Program-made: the position numbers and the translations under genes
Shown: piece after piece, positions 18,293 through 27,212 of the stretch
Numbering within the stretch: position 1 is the first letter of the stretch
Layout: each line of letters begins with the position of its first letter
Assembly (NCBI RefSeq): GCF_900157375.1
Contig: NZ_LT721901.1
Coordinates: 3,861,684 to 3,925,683 of the forward strand
Source: Mycobacterium rhizamassiliense
GTDB lineage: Bacteria > Actinomycetota > Actinomycetes > Mycobacteriales > Mycobacteriaceae
Reading direction: 5' to 3'
DNA: 64,000 nt
Notes under the pieces: model-generated
Database searches by the model: none
What the model saw: only the letters and a program-made list of their open reading frames with translations
What the model was told of the DNA's origin: nothing

Positions 18293-19250
18293 TGCCGAGG
18301 CGCTGTACTGGATTGGCCGCTACGTCGAGCGGGCCGACGACACCGCCCGAATCCTCGACGTCGCGCTGCACCAGTTGCTCGAGGATTCCAGCGTCGACCC
18401 CGACCAGGCATCCCGAGTGCTGCTGAGGGTCCTCGGCATCGAGGCTCCGAAGCAGGAGTTGAACGTGTGGTCGCTGACCGATGTCGTGGCCTACAGCACC
18501 GACAACCGGGGCGGCTCGTCGATCGTCGCCGCGATCACGGCCGCGCGCGAGAATGCGAAATCGGCGCGCGAGGTGACGTCCAGCGAGATCTGGGAGTGCC
18601 TCAACACCACCTACAACGCGCTGGGCGAACGCCAGCGTTCAGCCAAACGCCTTGGGCCGCATGGGTTTTTGTCGTTCATCGAGAGCCGCGCTGCGATGTT
18701 CGCCGGCCTGGCCGATTCGACGTTGTCGCGTGACGACGGGTACCGCTTCATGCTGCTGGGCCGCGCGATCGAGCGCGTCGACATGACGGTGCGGCTGCTG
18801 CTGTCACGGGTGGGGGACAGCGCGTCGTCGCCGGCGTGGGTGACGCTGTTGCGGTCGGCGGGTGCGCACGACACGTATCTGCGCACCTACCGCGGGGTGC
18901 TCGACGCCAGCCGGGTGGTCGAATTCATGTTGCTGGACAGGCTTTTTCCGCGTTCGGTGTACTACTCGCTAAGGCTGGCCGAAGACAACCTCGACGAGCT
19001 GGTGCACAGTCCGCAGAGCCGAATCGGGGCCACCGCCGAGGCACAACGCCTGCTCGGCCGGGCGCGCAGCGAGCTGGAGTTCGTCCAGCCCGGTGTGCTG
19101 CTCGAGTCGCTGGAGAGCCGGCTGGCCGGGCTGCAGAAAACCTGTAGTGACGTCGGAGAAGCGTTGGCGCTGCAGTACTTCCATGTCACCCCGTGGGTCG
19201 CGTGGTCGGACGCCGGTGCCGGGCTGGTGAGCAGGCAGGGGGACGCCTGA
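18279..19250 (+). CDS. Alpha-E domain protein
   Basis: About 323 residues (Rv2410c family, formerly DUF403), all-helical. It opens MLARNAEALYWIGRYVERAD, the defining start of alpha-E proteins, and later has DDGYRFMLLGRAIERVDMTV. Biochemical role is unknown; it always accompanies the permuted ATP-grasp and transglutaminase-like genes. It overlaps the upstream gene by 14 bases and shares one base with the next start (TGATG), so the three are translationally coupled. Confidence 0.87.
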   Translation: MLARNAEALYWIGRYVERADDTARILDVALHQLLEDSSVDPDQASRVLLRVLGIEAPKQELNVWSLTDVVAYSTDNRGGSSIVAAITAARENAKSAREVTSSEIWECLNTTYNALGERQRSAKRLGPHGFLSFIESRAAMFAGLADSTLSRDDGYRFMLLGRAIERVDMTVRLLLSRVGDSASSPAWVTLLRSAGAHDTYLRTYRGVLDASRVVEFMLLDRLFPRSVYYSLRLAEDNLDELVHSPQSRIGATAEAQRLLGRARSELEFVQPGVLLESLESRLAGLQKTCSDVGEALALQYFHVTPWVAWSDAGAGLVSRQGDA

Positions 19251-20089
19251 TGTGGCGGCTGCGTGTGGTGCACACGACCGGGTATGCCTACCAGTCGGCG
19301 GTGATCGCCTCCTACAACGAGGCCCGCCTGACGCCGCTGTCGGACACCCGGCAGAACGTCATCCTCAACCGCGTCGAAACCATCCCCGCGACCCGGTCCT
19401 ACCGCTACATCGACTACTGGGGCACCGCAGTGACGGCATTCGACCTGCACGCGCCGCACGCCGATCTGACGGTGACGTCGTCGTCGGTCGTCGAGACCGA
19501 ACGCCCGGAGCCGCCGGCGACCGACGTCGGCTGGGACGACCTGCAGTCCGACGCGGTGATCGACCGTTTCGACGAACTGTTGCGGCCCACCGAGCACGCC
19601 CCGGAAGGCAAGCGGCTGAAGTCGATCGGCAAGAAGATCGCCAAGAACCGGGACCCCGCCGAAGCCGTTGTCGCCGCGGCCAAGTGGGTGCACGGCGAGC
19701 TCGACTATCTGCCCGGAACCACCAGTGTGCACACGTCGGGGCTGGACGCGCTGAAGGCGGGCAAGGGCGTCTGCCAGGACTTCGTGCACCTGTCGCTGAT
19801 GTTGTTGCGCAGCATGGGGATTCCCGCGCGCTACGTCTCGGGATACCTGCATCCCAATCGCGACGCCGTCATCGGCGACACCGTGGACGGCCGAAGCCAC
19901 GCGTGGCTGCAGGCCTGGACCGACGGTTGGTGGAACTACGACCCCACCAATGACAGCGAAATCGACGAACGCTACGTGAGCGTCGGCGTCGGCCGCGACT
20001 ACACCGACGTGGCGCCGCTGAAGGGGATCTACTCGGGGCAGGGCGCGACCGACCTCGACGTGGTGGTCGAGGTGACCCGGCTGGCCTAG
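19250..20089 (+). CDS. Transglutaminase-like cysteine protease family protein
   Basis: About 279 residues (Rv2409c family). An N-terminal beta domain opens WRLRVVHTTGYAYQSAV. The transglutaminase core carries the catalytic Cys in GKGVCQDFVHLSLMLLRSMG, His in DGRSHAWLQAW and Asp in WNYDPTND. Such proteins act as proteases or amidases. Third gene of the ATP-grasp/alpha-E trio, coupled to it by a one-base stop/start overlap, suggesting a shared peptide substrate. Cytoplasmic: no signal sequence. Confidence 0.9.
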   Translation: MWRLRVVHTTGYAYQSAVIASYNEARLTPLSDTRQNVILNRVETIPATRSYRYIDYWGTAVTAFDLHAPHADLTVTSSSVVETERPEPPATDVGWDDLQSDAVIDRFDELLRPTEHAPEGKRLKSIGKKIAKNRDPAEAVVAAAKWVHGELDYLPGTTSVHTSGLDALKAGKGVCQDFVHLSLMLLRSMGIPARYVSGYLHPNRDAVIGDTVDGRSHAWLQAWTDGWWNYDPTNDSEIDERYVSVGVGRDYTDVAPLKGIYSGQGATDLDVVVEVTRLA

Positions 20090-20098
20090 TCGGCCGCG

Positions 20099-20938
20099 TC
20101 AGGACGGCGAGACCTCGACGCGGAGCAGGTCGTCGCCGAGTTCGATGCGCCCGTTGAACTCCGACGCCGCCAGCGCCCGCCACTGTTCTTCCTGGCCTGG
20201 CACCAGGGCCGGGACATAGTGCGTCATCACCAGGGTGCCCGCACCCGCGCGGGCCGCGGTCGCCGCGGCCTGCTCCACCGACGAGTGATAGTCGCAGATG
20301 TCCTGCAGCCGCTGCTGCGGGATGTTCATGACGATGTCCCTGCGGATCACGGTGTGCACCAACGCATCCGCGCCGGCCGCCAGCTCGTCGAGAGTGGCGC
20401 AGGGCACGGTATCCCCAGCCAATACCGCTGCGGCGCCGCCGGATTCGATCCGGAACCCGATGGTCGGCGCCACCGGGCGGTGATCGGTGGGTGCCACCCG
20501 GATCGAGACGCCGTCGCGGGCCCAGATCGAGCCCTCGGTGTACTCGTGCACCTCGATCGCCGGCGGCGCATTCAGATCGGCGTGATGGGCGATCCGGTAG
20601 CCGATGTCGTGGCTGAACGCCTTGAGCATCGCGTCGACCGTCTCGGCGGTGCCCGGCGGCCCGATGATTGGCAGCGGCGTGGGGTCGGGGTCGAAGGTGC
20701 TGATCCACCGGGTGATCAGCAGGTCGCCGAGCTCGGCGATGTGGTCGCTGTGCAGGTGCGTGAGCAGCAGCGCCGACAGCCCGCTGGCGCTCACGCCGAC
20801 CGCGGCGGCGCGCTGCAGCACGCCACGGCCGCAGTCCACCAGGAACACCTGTCCTCCGGCCCGTACCAGTGTCGAGGGGCCGGCGCGGTTCGGGTCGGGT
20901 ATCGGGCTGCCGGTGCCCAGCAGGATGATCTCGATCAT
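20099..20938 (-). CDS. Ribonuclease Z-like metallo-beta-lactamase fold hydrolase
   Basis: About 279 residues (Rv2407 family). Metal ligands are seen in LLLTHLHSDHIAELGDLL (HxHxDH), in LAGDTVPC (Asp) and in LVMTHYVPAL (His). The start MIEIILLGTGSPIPDPNRAG is typical of RNase Z/arylsulfatase-like proteins. RNase Z matures tRNA 3' ends, but mycobacterial tRNAs mostly encode CCA, so the physiological substrate is not certain. ATG 20938 is chosen at the conserved opening. In H37Rv a PE gene (PE24) lies beside it; none is seen here. Confidence 0.82.
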   Translation of the reverse strand: MIEIILLGTGSPIPDPNRAGPSTLVRAGGQVFLVDCGRGVLQRAAAVGVSASGLSALLLTHLHSDHIAELGDLLITRWISTFDPDPTPLPIIGPPGTAETVDAMLKAFSHDIGYRIAHHADLNAPPAIEVHEYTEGSIWARDGVSIRVAPTDHRPVAPTIGFRIESGGAAAVLAGDTVPCATLDELAAGADALVHTVIRRDIVMNIPQQRLQDICDYHSSVEQAAATAARAGAGTLVMTHYVPALVPGQEEQWRALAASEFNGRIELGDDLLRVEVSPS

Positions 20939-21153
20939 GTCCCCAATCCTCGCAAGCCGAGCCGCCGCGCGGCGGCCGATTCGGCGGACACACATCGGTT
21001 GCGGGCCAAGATTTCACTCCGATCGCCGGTGCTGATTTTCGGCCGCGGACCTGAGGGTATGGCGCCTGCTGGCTGCCGGTTTTCGCGTTGGCTTTCCCGC
21101 CGCGCGAGTTGGCCGTAGCCTGTGTGAAGCAGATCACAACGGCGGGAGGCTTG

Positions 21154-21582
21154 ATGCGGATCGCGGACGTCTTGCGGAACAAGGGTGCGGCGGTGACGAC
21201 GATCAACCCCGACGCCACGGTTGCCGAGCTGCTCGCCGGCCTCGCCGAGCAGAACATCGGCGCCATGGTCGTGGTGGGCGACGAGGGTGTCGTCGGAATC
21301 GTCTCGGAGCGCGACGTCGTGCGCCAGCTGCACACCCACGGCGCCAGCGTGCTGTCCCGGCCGATCTCCAAGATCATGACCACGATGGTGGCCACCTGCA
21401 CCAAGACCGACACGGTCGACGCCATCAGCCGGCTGATGACCACCAACCGGGTGCGTCACGTTCCGGTGCTCGACGGCAAGAAGCTCATCGGCATCGTCAG
21501 CATCGGCGACGTGGTGAAGACGCGGATGGAGCAACTCGAGGCCGAGCAGGAGCAGCTGCACTCCTACATCGCGCAGGGCTGA
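21154..21582 (+). CDS. Tandem CBS domain protein
   Basis: A 142-residue protein (Rv2406c family) made of two CBS motifs: residues about 1-60 (TVAELLAGLAEQNIGAMVVV, VGIVSERDVVRQ) and about 70-130 (VDAISRLMTTNRVRHVPVL, IGIVSIGDVVK). CBS pairs bind adenosyl ligands such as AMP, ATP or NAD and usually regulate another protein; no fused effector is present. ATG 21154 is chosen because of GGGAGG upstream and because it starts the first CBS motif. Confidence 0.9.
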   Translation: MRIADVLRNKGAAVTTINPDATVAELLAGLAEQNIGAMVVVGDEGVVGIVSERDVVRQLHTHGASVLSRPISKIMTTMVATCTKTDTVDAISRLMTTNRVRHVPVLDGKKLIGIVSIGDVVKTRMEQLEAEQEQLHSYIAQG

Positions 21583-21603
21583 CCGCGGCCCTTTTTCGCC
21601 GAG

Positions 21604-22206
21604 CTAGCGCCAGGAATATTCGGCGCGCAGCCGCGCCGCCACCACGTCGAACGTCTCGCGTCCCAGGACCGCGCCCTCGCGGCGAATGCCCTCCTCGGGC
21701 ACGTCGAGCACTCGATCCAGCCGGACCCAGCTGGCCCGGCCCTCGTAATCCCAGTCGCCGGCACCGATCCCGACCCAATCCGGATCGGCCGCGTGATGTT
21801 CCTGGCTGGACAGCATCAGGCCCAGCAGGACGCTGCGCTCGCGGCCGACGACCAGCACCGGTCGGTCCTTGCCGCGGGTCGGATCGTCCTCGTAGACCAC
21901 CCACGTCCACACGATCTCGCCGGGATCGGCCCGGCCGTCGAGGTCGGGGGCGTAGACGACCTTGCGGGCGCGGTGCGCGGTGGGGGTGCTGGCGCTGGTC
22001 ACCGGCCGGCCCTCGGTGATCGCGGCGGGCGGTGGCGGTGCGGCCGCGGCGATGACGTTCGCGGTGATCTTCACGGCGTGCTGCAGTTCTCGCAGCACGA
22101 CCTGCGACGTCTGCACGTGCCGGACGAGCCGGGGAGCCGTGTTGACGACCAGATTCTCGGCAAACCGCTGGAACGTCTTCCACTGCGATTTCCCGGCAGA
22201 CGCCAT
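21604..22206 (-). CDS. PemK/MazF-like domain protein
   Basis: A 200-residue protein (Rv2405 position). The N-terminal third is helical, with an Ala/Pro linker near residues 55-75. The C-terminal half (about 80-195) resembles the PemK/MazF SH3-like barrel: DPGEIVWTWVVYEDDPTRG and RPVLVVGRERSVLLGLML. MazF proteins are mRNA interferases, but no antitoxin gene lies beside it and the protein is about twice the usual toxin length, so toxicity is doubtful. It is divergent from lepA, with about 60 bases between starts. Confidence 0.65.
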   Translation of the reverse strand: MASAGKSQWKTFQRFAENLVVNTAPRLVRHVQTSQVVLRELQHAVKITANVIAAAAPPPPAAITEGRPVTSASTPTAHRARKVVYAPDLDGRADPGEIVWTWVVYEDDPTRGKDRPVLVVGRERSVLLGLMLSSQEHHAADPDWVGIGAGDWDYEGRASWVRLDRVLDVPEEGIRREGAVLGRETFDVVAARLRAEYSWR

Positions 22207-22269
22207 ATTCGCAGCATAGACGCGAGCGGCCGGGCGGGATTGTGTCCGAGTGTGTCTGGACGGCGGGTC

Positions 22270-24183
22270 ATGGATACCCTGGATGTGCCCACAAACCGCC
22301 GCTCAACCCAGATTTGCAGCACAGCCGACCAGGAGATTCCCATCAGCAGTTTCGCCGACAAGACCTTTACCGCGCCGGCGCAGATTCGGAATTTCTGCAT
22401 CATTGCTCACATCGACCACGGCAAGTCGACGCTGGCGGACCGGATGCTCCAGCTCACCGGCGTCGTCGACGAGCGGTCGATGCGGGCGCAATACCTGGAC
22501 CGGATGGACATCGAGCGCGAGCGCGGGATCACCATCAAGGCGCAGAACGTCCGGCTGCCGTGGCAGGTCGATGGCGAAGACTACGTCCTGCACCTGATCG
22601 ACACCCCCGGCCACGTCGACTTCACCTACGAGGTGTCCCGCGCGCTGGAGGCGTGCGAGGGCGCGGTGCTGCTGGTCGACGCCGCGCAGGGCATCGAGGC
22701 GCAGACGCTGGCCAACCTGTACCTGGCGCTGGATCGCGACCTGCACATCATCCCAGTGCTCAACAAGATCGACCTGCCCGCCGCCGACCCGGACCGCTAC
22801 GCCGGCGAGATCGCCCACATCATCGGCTGCGAACCCACCGACGTGCTGCGGGTGTCCGGCAAGACCGGCGAGGGCGTCGGCGACCTGCTCGACCACGTGG
22901 TGCGCGAGGTGCCGGCGCCGCAGGGCGACGCCGACGCGCCCGCCCGCGCCATGATCTTCGACTCGGTCTACGACATCTACCGCGGCGTGGTCACCTACGT
23001 CCGCGTGGTGGACGGCAAGATCACGCCGCGCGAGCGCATCGCGATGATGTCGACCGGCGCCACCCACGAGCTGCTCGAGGTCGGCATCGTCTCGCCCGAA
23101 CCGAAGGTCAGCGACGGCCTGGGGGTCGGCGAGGTCGGGTACCTCATCACCGGCGTGAAGGACGTCCGCCAGTCCAAGGTCGGCGACACCGTGACGACCC
23201 AGCGCCACGGCGCCAAGCAAGCGCTGACGGGCTACCGCGAACCCAAGCCGATGGTCTATTCGGGGTTGTATCCCGTCGACGGATCCGACTACCCGGATCT
23301 GCGTGATGCGCTGGACAAGCTGCAACTCAACGACGCGGCGCTGACCTACGAGCCCGAGACGTCGGTGGCGCTGGGCTTCGGATTCCGTTGCGGCTTCCTG
23401 GGTTTGCTGCACATGGAGATCACCCGGGAGCGCCTGGAGCGCGAGTTCAACCTGGACCTGATTTCGACGTCGCCCAACGTCGTCTACCGAGTGGTCAAAG
23501 AGGACAACAGCGAAATCATCGTGACCAACCCGTCGGACTGGCCCGAGGGCAAGGTCCGCGAGGTTTACGAGCCCGTCGTCAAGACCACCGTCATCGCGCC
23601 GAGCGAGTTCATCGGCACCATCATGGAACTGTGCCAGTCGCGGCGCGGTGAGCTCGGCGGCATGGACTACCTGTCGCCGGAGCGCGTCGAGCTGCGCTAC
23701 TCGATGCCGCTGGGCGAGATCATCTTCGACTTCTTCGACTCGCTGAAGTCGCGCACCCGGGGCTACGCCAGCCTCGACTACGAGGAGTCGGGCGAGCAGG
23801 AAGCCGATCTGGTCAAGGTCGACATCCTGCTGCAGGGCGAGGCCGTCGACGCGTTCAGCGCGATCGTGCACAAGGACGGCGCCGCCGCCTACGGCAACAA
23901 GATGACCACCAAGCTCAAGGAGCTGATCCCGCGCCAGCAGTTCGAGGTGCCGATCCAGGCCGCCATTGGATCGAAAATCATTGCGCGCGAGAATATTCGG
24001 GCAATTCGCAAGGATGTGTTGTCGAAGTGCTACGGCGGTGACATCACCCGTAAGCGCAAACTTCTGGAGAAGCAGAAGGAAGGCAAGAAGCGGATGAAGA
24101 CCATCGGTCGCGTCGACGTGCCGCAGGAGGCCTTCGTCGCGGCCTTGTCCACCGATGCCGCGGGGGACAAGGGCAAGAAGTAG
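22270..24183 (+). CDS. lepA: Elongation factor 4 (ribosome back-translocation GTPase)
   Basis: About 637 residues. G1 is AHIDHGKSTLADRML, switch II is LIDTPGHVDFTYEVSRALE, G4 is NKIDLPAADP, and the C-terminal LepA domain ends YGGDITRKRKLLEKQKEGKK. It binds the ribosome and acts during initiation or stalled elongation. The first 25 or so residues (MDTLDVPTNRRSTQICS...) are a mycobacteria-like N-terminal extension. ATG 22270 is the most plausible start; the frame stays open upstream, but that region is the antisense of the PemK-like gene. lppR follows 22 bases downstream on the same strand. Confidence 0.97.
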   Translation: MDTLDVPTNRRSTQICSTADQEIPISSFADKTFTAPAQIRNFCIIAHIDHGKSTLADRMLQLTGVVDERSMRAQYLDRMDIERERGITIKAQNVRLPWQVDGEDYVLHLIDTPGHVDFTYEVSRALEACEGAVLLVDAAQGIEAQTLANLYLALDRDLHIIPVLNKIDLPAADPDRYAGEIAHIIGCEPTDVLRVSGKTGEGVGDLLDHVVREVPAPQGDADAPARAMIFDSVYDIYRGVVTYVRVVDGKITPRERIAMMSTGATHELLEVGIVSPEPKVSDGLGVGEVGYLITGVKDVRQSKVGDTVTTQRHGAKQALTGYREPKPMVYSGLYPVDGSDYPDLRDALDKLQLNDAALTYEPETSVALGFGFRCGFLGLLHMEITRERLEREFNLDLISTSPNVVYRVVKEDNSEIIVTNPSDWPEGKVREVYEPVVKTTVIAPSEFIGTIMELCQSRRGELGGMDYLSPERVELRYSMPLGEIIFDFFDSLKSRTRGYASLDYEESGEQEADLVKVDILLQGEAVDAFSAIVHKDGAAAYGNKMTTKLKELIPRQQFEVPIQAAIGSKIIARENIRAIRKDVLSKCYGGDITRKRKLLEKQKEGKKRMKTIGRVDVPQEAFVAALSTDAAGDKGKK

Positions 24184-24205
24184 CTACATCGGGGTGGGAG
24201 TAGCC

Positions 24206-24964
24206 ATGCGGATGGTTAAAACTGCGGCGACGCTTGTGACGATCGCGGCGCTTTCGACAGGCTGCACCACAATCGTCGACGGTGCGGTGCAGGCGGCGCC
24301 GACTTTGAAGCCGCACCCGATCAGCGGTGAGACCGTCGCGCGGGTCCTCCTCAATGAGGACGAATTGTCACGAATGCTCAAGCAGCCGTTCATCTCTCAC
24401 GGCGATTTGGATGTCGGCGGCCCCGAGAAGTTGTTCCACCGCGACGAGACAATCTCGCCGGCCGGCTGTCTGGGCGTGACGGCGATGATGCAGCGCAGCG
24501 TCTACGGGTCCGCCCAAGTCACCGACGCCGCGTCGGCGTCCTGGTTGAACTATGGCCTACGGGGGAAGGTGATCACCGTCATCGAGGGCGCGGTTGCGCT
24601 GGGCTCCGTCGCTCAGGCCCGGGCGCTGTTCACGCAATTCGCCCAGCAGTGGCAGCAGTGCGACGGCACGACCGCGATCGACCAGGCCGGCCCGATCACC
24701 ACGACCAACGTCATCAGCGACGTGCGGGTAGTGGATTCCGTTGTCGCCGCGACCAATACGGCGACGTCGGTGGGGGGCAACCTGCCGCCGCTACTGCCGA
24801 CACCCCAGGCGCGCGTCATAGGCGTCCGGGCGAACTGCCTCGTCGAGGTCGAGGTCGTGTTCTTCGCCAACCGGCGCTCCTCCGACGCGGGATCGGGCGA
24901 CCTCGACACCAGCGGCATCGACGTCGCGCACGCCATGATGGACAAGGTCAGCGCGTTGAGCTGA
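24206..24964 (+). CDS. lppR: Lipoprotein with PknH_C-like extracellular domain
   Basis: About 252 residues. Lipoprotein signal with lipobox LSTGC, acylated Cys at residue 20, so it is anchored outside the membrane. The rest resembles the PknH extracellular sensor domain: VLLNEDELSRMLKQPF, four cysteines in GCLGV, QCDGT and NCLVEV-type positions, and a C-terminal helix. Same strand and 22 bases after lepA, matching Rv2404c-Rv2403c. Ligand unknown. ATG 24206 is chosen since it gives a proper signal peptide. Confidence 0.85.
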   Translation: MRMVKTAATLVTIAALSTGCTTIVDGAVQAAPTLKPHPISGETVARVLLNEDELSRMLKQPFISHGDLDVGGPEKLFHRDETISPAGCLGVTAMMQRSVYGSAQVTDAASASWLNYGLRGKVITVIEGAVALGSVAQARALFTQFAQQWQQCDGTTAIDQAGPITTTNVISDVRVVDSVVAATNTATSVGGNLPPLLPTPQARVIGVRANCLVEVEVVFFANRRSSDAGSGDLDTSGIDVAHAMMDKVSALS

Positions 24965-24969
24965 GGCGG

Positions 24970-25104
24970 CTACACCGTCTTGTTGGCGATCACGTCTCCG
25001 GTGACGGCGTTGATGGTGACCAAGTGCTCGTCGATATTGAGATCCCATACGTCGGCATTCCACACCGGAATCCCGTTGCCGTCGTTTTTGCGCCGGGCGC
25101 CCAA
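24970..25104 (-). pseudogene. PepSY-like C-terminal remnant, in frame after the trehalase stop
   Basis: Reading on from the trehalase TAA in the same frame gives 44 sense codons before TAG at 24970-24972. The segment includes GIPVWNADVWDLNIDEH and LVTINAVTGDVIANKT, which looks like the C-terminal end of a PepSY domain (xVxIxAxTGxV). There is no good start codon or ribosome site, so this is probably the surviving 3' end of a deleted gene. Translation by stop-codon readthrough is a remote alternative. Confidence 0.5.
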
Positions 25105-27156
25105 TTACATCGGCGCGTTGGCGGGCTGGAACATCCCGGAGCCGTCGAGTTCCTCTTCGGCGCGGATCACGTGCACCACCGCGTTGATCAGCGCCAGGTG
25201 GGTGAACGCCTGCGGGAAGTTGCCCAGGTGCCGCCCGGTGCGCGGCTCGATCTCCTCGGCGTAGAGGTAGAGCGGGCTGGCGTAGGCCAGCAGCCGCTCG
25301 CACAGCCGCTTGGCGCGACGCACCTCGCCGATTTCGACCAGCGCCGAGACCAACCAGAACGAGCAGATGGTGAAGGTGCCCTCCTCGCCGGCGAGCCCGT
25401 CATCGGTTTCGTGCACCCGGTAGCGCAGCACCAGGCCTTCCTCGGTGAGCTCGTTGGCGATCGCCAGCACCGTGTTGCGCACCCGCGGATCGTCGGGCGG
25501 CAGGAATCGCGTCAGCACCACCAGCAGCAGCGAGGCGTCCAGCGCGTCGCTGCCGTAGCGCTGGGTGAACACCCCGCGCGAGTCCACCCCGTGCTTGAGA
25601 ATGTCGGCCTTGATCTCTTCGGCGATGGCCCGCCACTGCTGCGCGTAGCTCTTCTCGCCTTGTCGCTCAGCCAGTTTCGAGCCGCGGTCCAGCGCGACCC
25701 AGCACATCACCTTCGACGACGTGAAGTGCTGCGGCTCGCCGCGCACCTCCCAGATGCCGCGGTCGGGCTCGCGCCAGTGCGTGATCGCCTCTTCCACCTG
25801 CTTCTTGAGCAGTGGCCACAGCGTCTCCGGCACCTGCTCGCGCGACTTGGCGTGCAGGTAGAACGAGTCCAGGATGGAGCCCCAAATATCGTGCTGCACT
25901 TGGTCATACGCGCCGTTACCGATGCGCACCGGACGGGCGTGGTCGTAGCCGGACAGGTGGTGCAGTTCCTCCTCGACGAGGCTGCGTTCGCCGCCCACGC
26001 CGTACATCACCTGCAACGGGTGGCGCTCGTTGTTGTTGGCGCCGGACACGTCGGCGATGAAGGCGAAGAAGTCGTCGGCCTCGCGGTCCAGCCCCAGCGT
26101 GTACAGGCCCCACAACGCGAACGTCGAGTCACGCACCCAGGCGTAGCGGTAGTCCCAATTACGTTCGCCCTGAGGCGTTTCCGGGAGCGAGGTGGTGCTG
26201 GCCGCCAGCAGCGCGCCGGTGGGCGAATAGGTCAGTCCCTTCAGGGTCAGCGCACTGCGCTGCAGGTACTCCCGCCACGGGTGGTCGGGGAAGTTGCCGA
26301 TGTTGATCCACTGCCGCCAGCATTCGGTGGTTTGCCACATCTTTTCCGCGGCCTCGGCATAGGTCTGCGGCGCCGGGTGCTTGGTCCAGCTCAGCGCGAC
26401 GAAGACGTCGTCGCCCTCCTTCATCCGGGTGCGGGCCCGCGCCTCGCGTCCCTCGATCCCGATCCGCAGGTTGGTGGTCAGCTGCAGCGGGGGATGGTCG
26501 TCGGGTGCATTGCTGGCTCGCGCGGTGGCCTCGCTGTACGCGCTGCCCGAGCACTCCCAGGCCGCGCTGTCGCGGTGGTAGTCGAACGCCGGCTCGCAGC
26601 TCATCATCAGCTCGACGGTGCCGCTGACGCAGCGCACGGTCCGTAGCAGGATGTGCTCGGCGTCCCAGTCCATCGGGGTGCGGCGGTGCGTCCTGGACCG
26701 GCGCTCGATGTCGTGCCACGGCCCCATCACCAGGGCGTCGCGCACGATCAGCCAGCCGGTGTGGGTCTGCCACGTGGTCTCCATGATCAGGCTGCCGGGC
26801 AGGTAGCGGCGGGCCGAGGGCACCGAGACGCCGTAGGGGCCCAGCCGGAAATGGCCGGCGCTGCGGTCCAGGATCGCGCCGAACACGCTGGGGGAGTCGG
26901 GCCGGGGCACGCACAGCCATTCCACCGAGCCGGCCGGCGAGATCAGGCAGGTCGTCTCCCAGTCGGACAGGAACGCGTAGTCGGCGATCGGCGGGAACGG
27001 GTTGCGCAGCGCGGTGTTGGACGTGAACTGCGCGGGCCCGCTGAAGTCGAGGGGCGACTCCAGGGCCGGTTCGCGGACGGTCGGCGGAACGCCTTCGAAG
27101 GTTCCGTTCGCACCGATATCGCCGGGCTGATCGGCAGGCTGAGCTTGCAGGACCAT
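25105..27156 (-). CDS. Trehalase, glycoside hydrolase family 15 type
   Basis: A 683-residue cytoplasmic enzyme (Rv2402 family) that hydrolyses trehalose to glucose; the M. tuberculosis and M. smegmatis members have been reported as trehalases. An N-terminal beta-sandwich (ADYAFLSDWETTCLISPAGS, SVFGAILDRSAGHFRLGP) precedes an (alpha/alpha)6 barrel. GERNWDYRYAWVRDSTFALW carries the conserved substrate-site residues, and EEGTFTICSFWLVSAL holds a catalytic-type Glu. Start ATG 27156 gives an N-terminal extension of about 50 polar residues. Trehalose is a major mycobacterial sugar and cell-wall precursor. Confidence 0.9.
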   Translation of the reverse strand: MVLQAQPADQPGDIGANGTFEGVPPTVREPALESPLDFSGPAQFTSNTALRNPFPPIADYAFLSDWETTCLISPAGSVEWLCVPRPDSPSVFGAILDRSAGHFRLGPYGVSVPSARRYLPGSLIMETTWQTHTGWLIVRDALVMGPWHDIERRSRTHRRTPMDWDAEHILLRTVRCVSGTVELMMSCEPAFDYHRDSAAWECSGSAYSEATARASNAPDDHPPLQLTTNLRIGIEGREARARTRMKEGDDVFVALSWTKHPAPQTYAEAAEKMWQTTECWRQWINIGNFPDHPWREYLQRSALTLKGLTYSPTGALLAASTTSLPETPQGERNWDYRYAWVRDSTFALWGLYTLGLDREADDFFAFIADVSGANNNERHPLQVMYGVGGERSLVEEELHHLSGYDHARPVRIGNGAYDQVQHDIWGSILDSFYLHAKSREQVPETLWPLLKKQVEEAITHWREPDRGIWEVRGEPQHFTSSKVMCWVALDRGSKLAERQGEKSYAQQWRAIAEEIKADILKHGVDSRGVFTQRYGSDALDASLLLVVLTRFLPPDDPRVRNTVLAIANELTEEGLVLRYRVHETDDGLAGEEGTFTICSFWLVSALVEIGEVRRAKRLCERLLAYASPLYLYAEEIEPRTGRHLGNFPQAFTHLALINAVVHVIRAEEELDGSGMFQPANAPM

Positions 27157-27212
27157 TCAGCAATCATCATCTGTGGACCTGCCCGGCGTCCACGGTTTTG
27201 CCGAGCCGACGG

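Noticed and set aside
21793..22269. N-terminal extension of lepA by 159 codons
   Set aside because: It is antisense to the PemK-like gene; known LepA proteins do not have it, and ATG 22270 gives a normal length.
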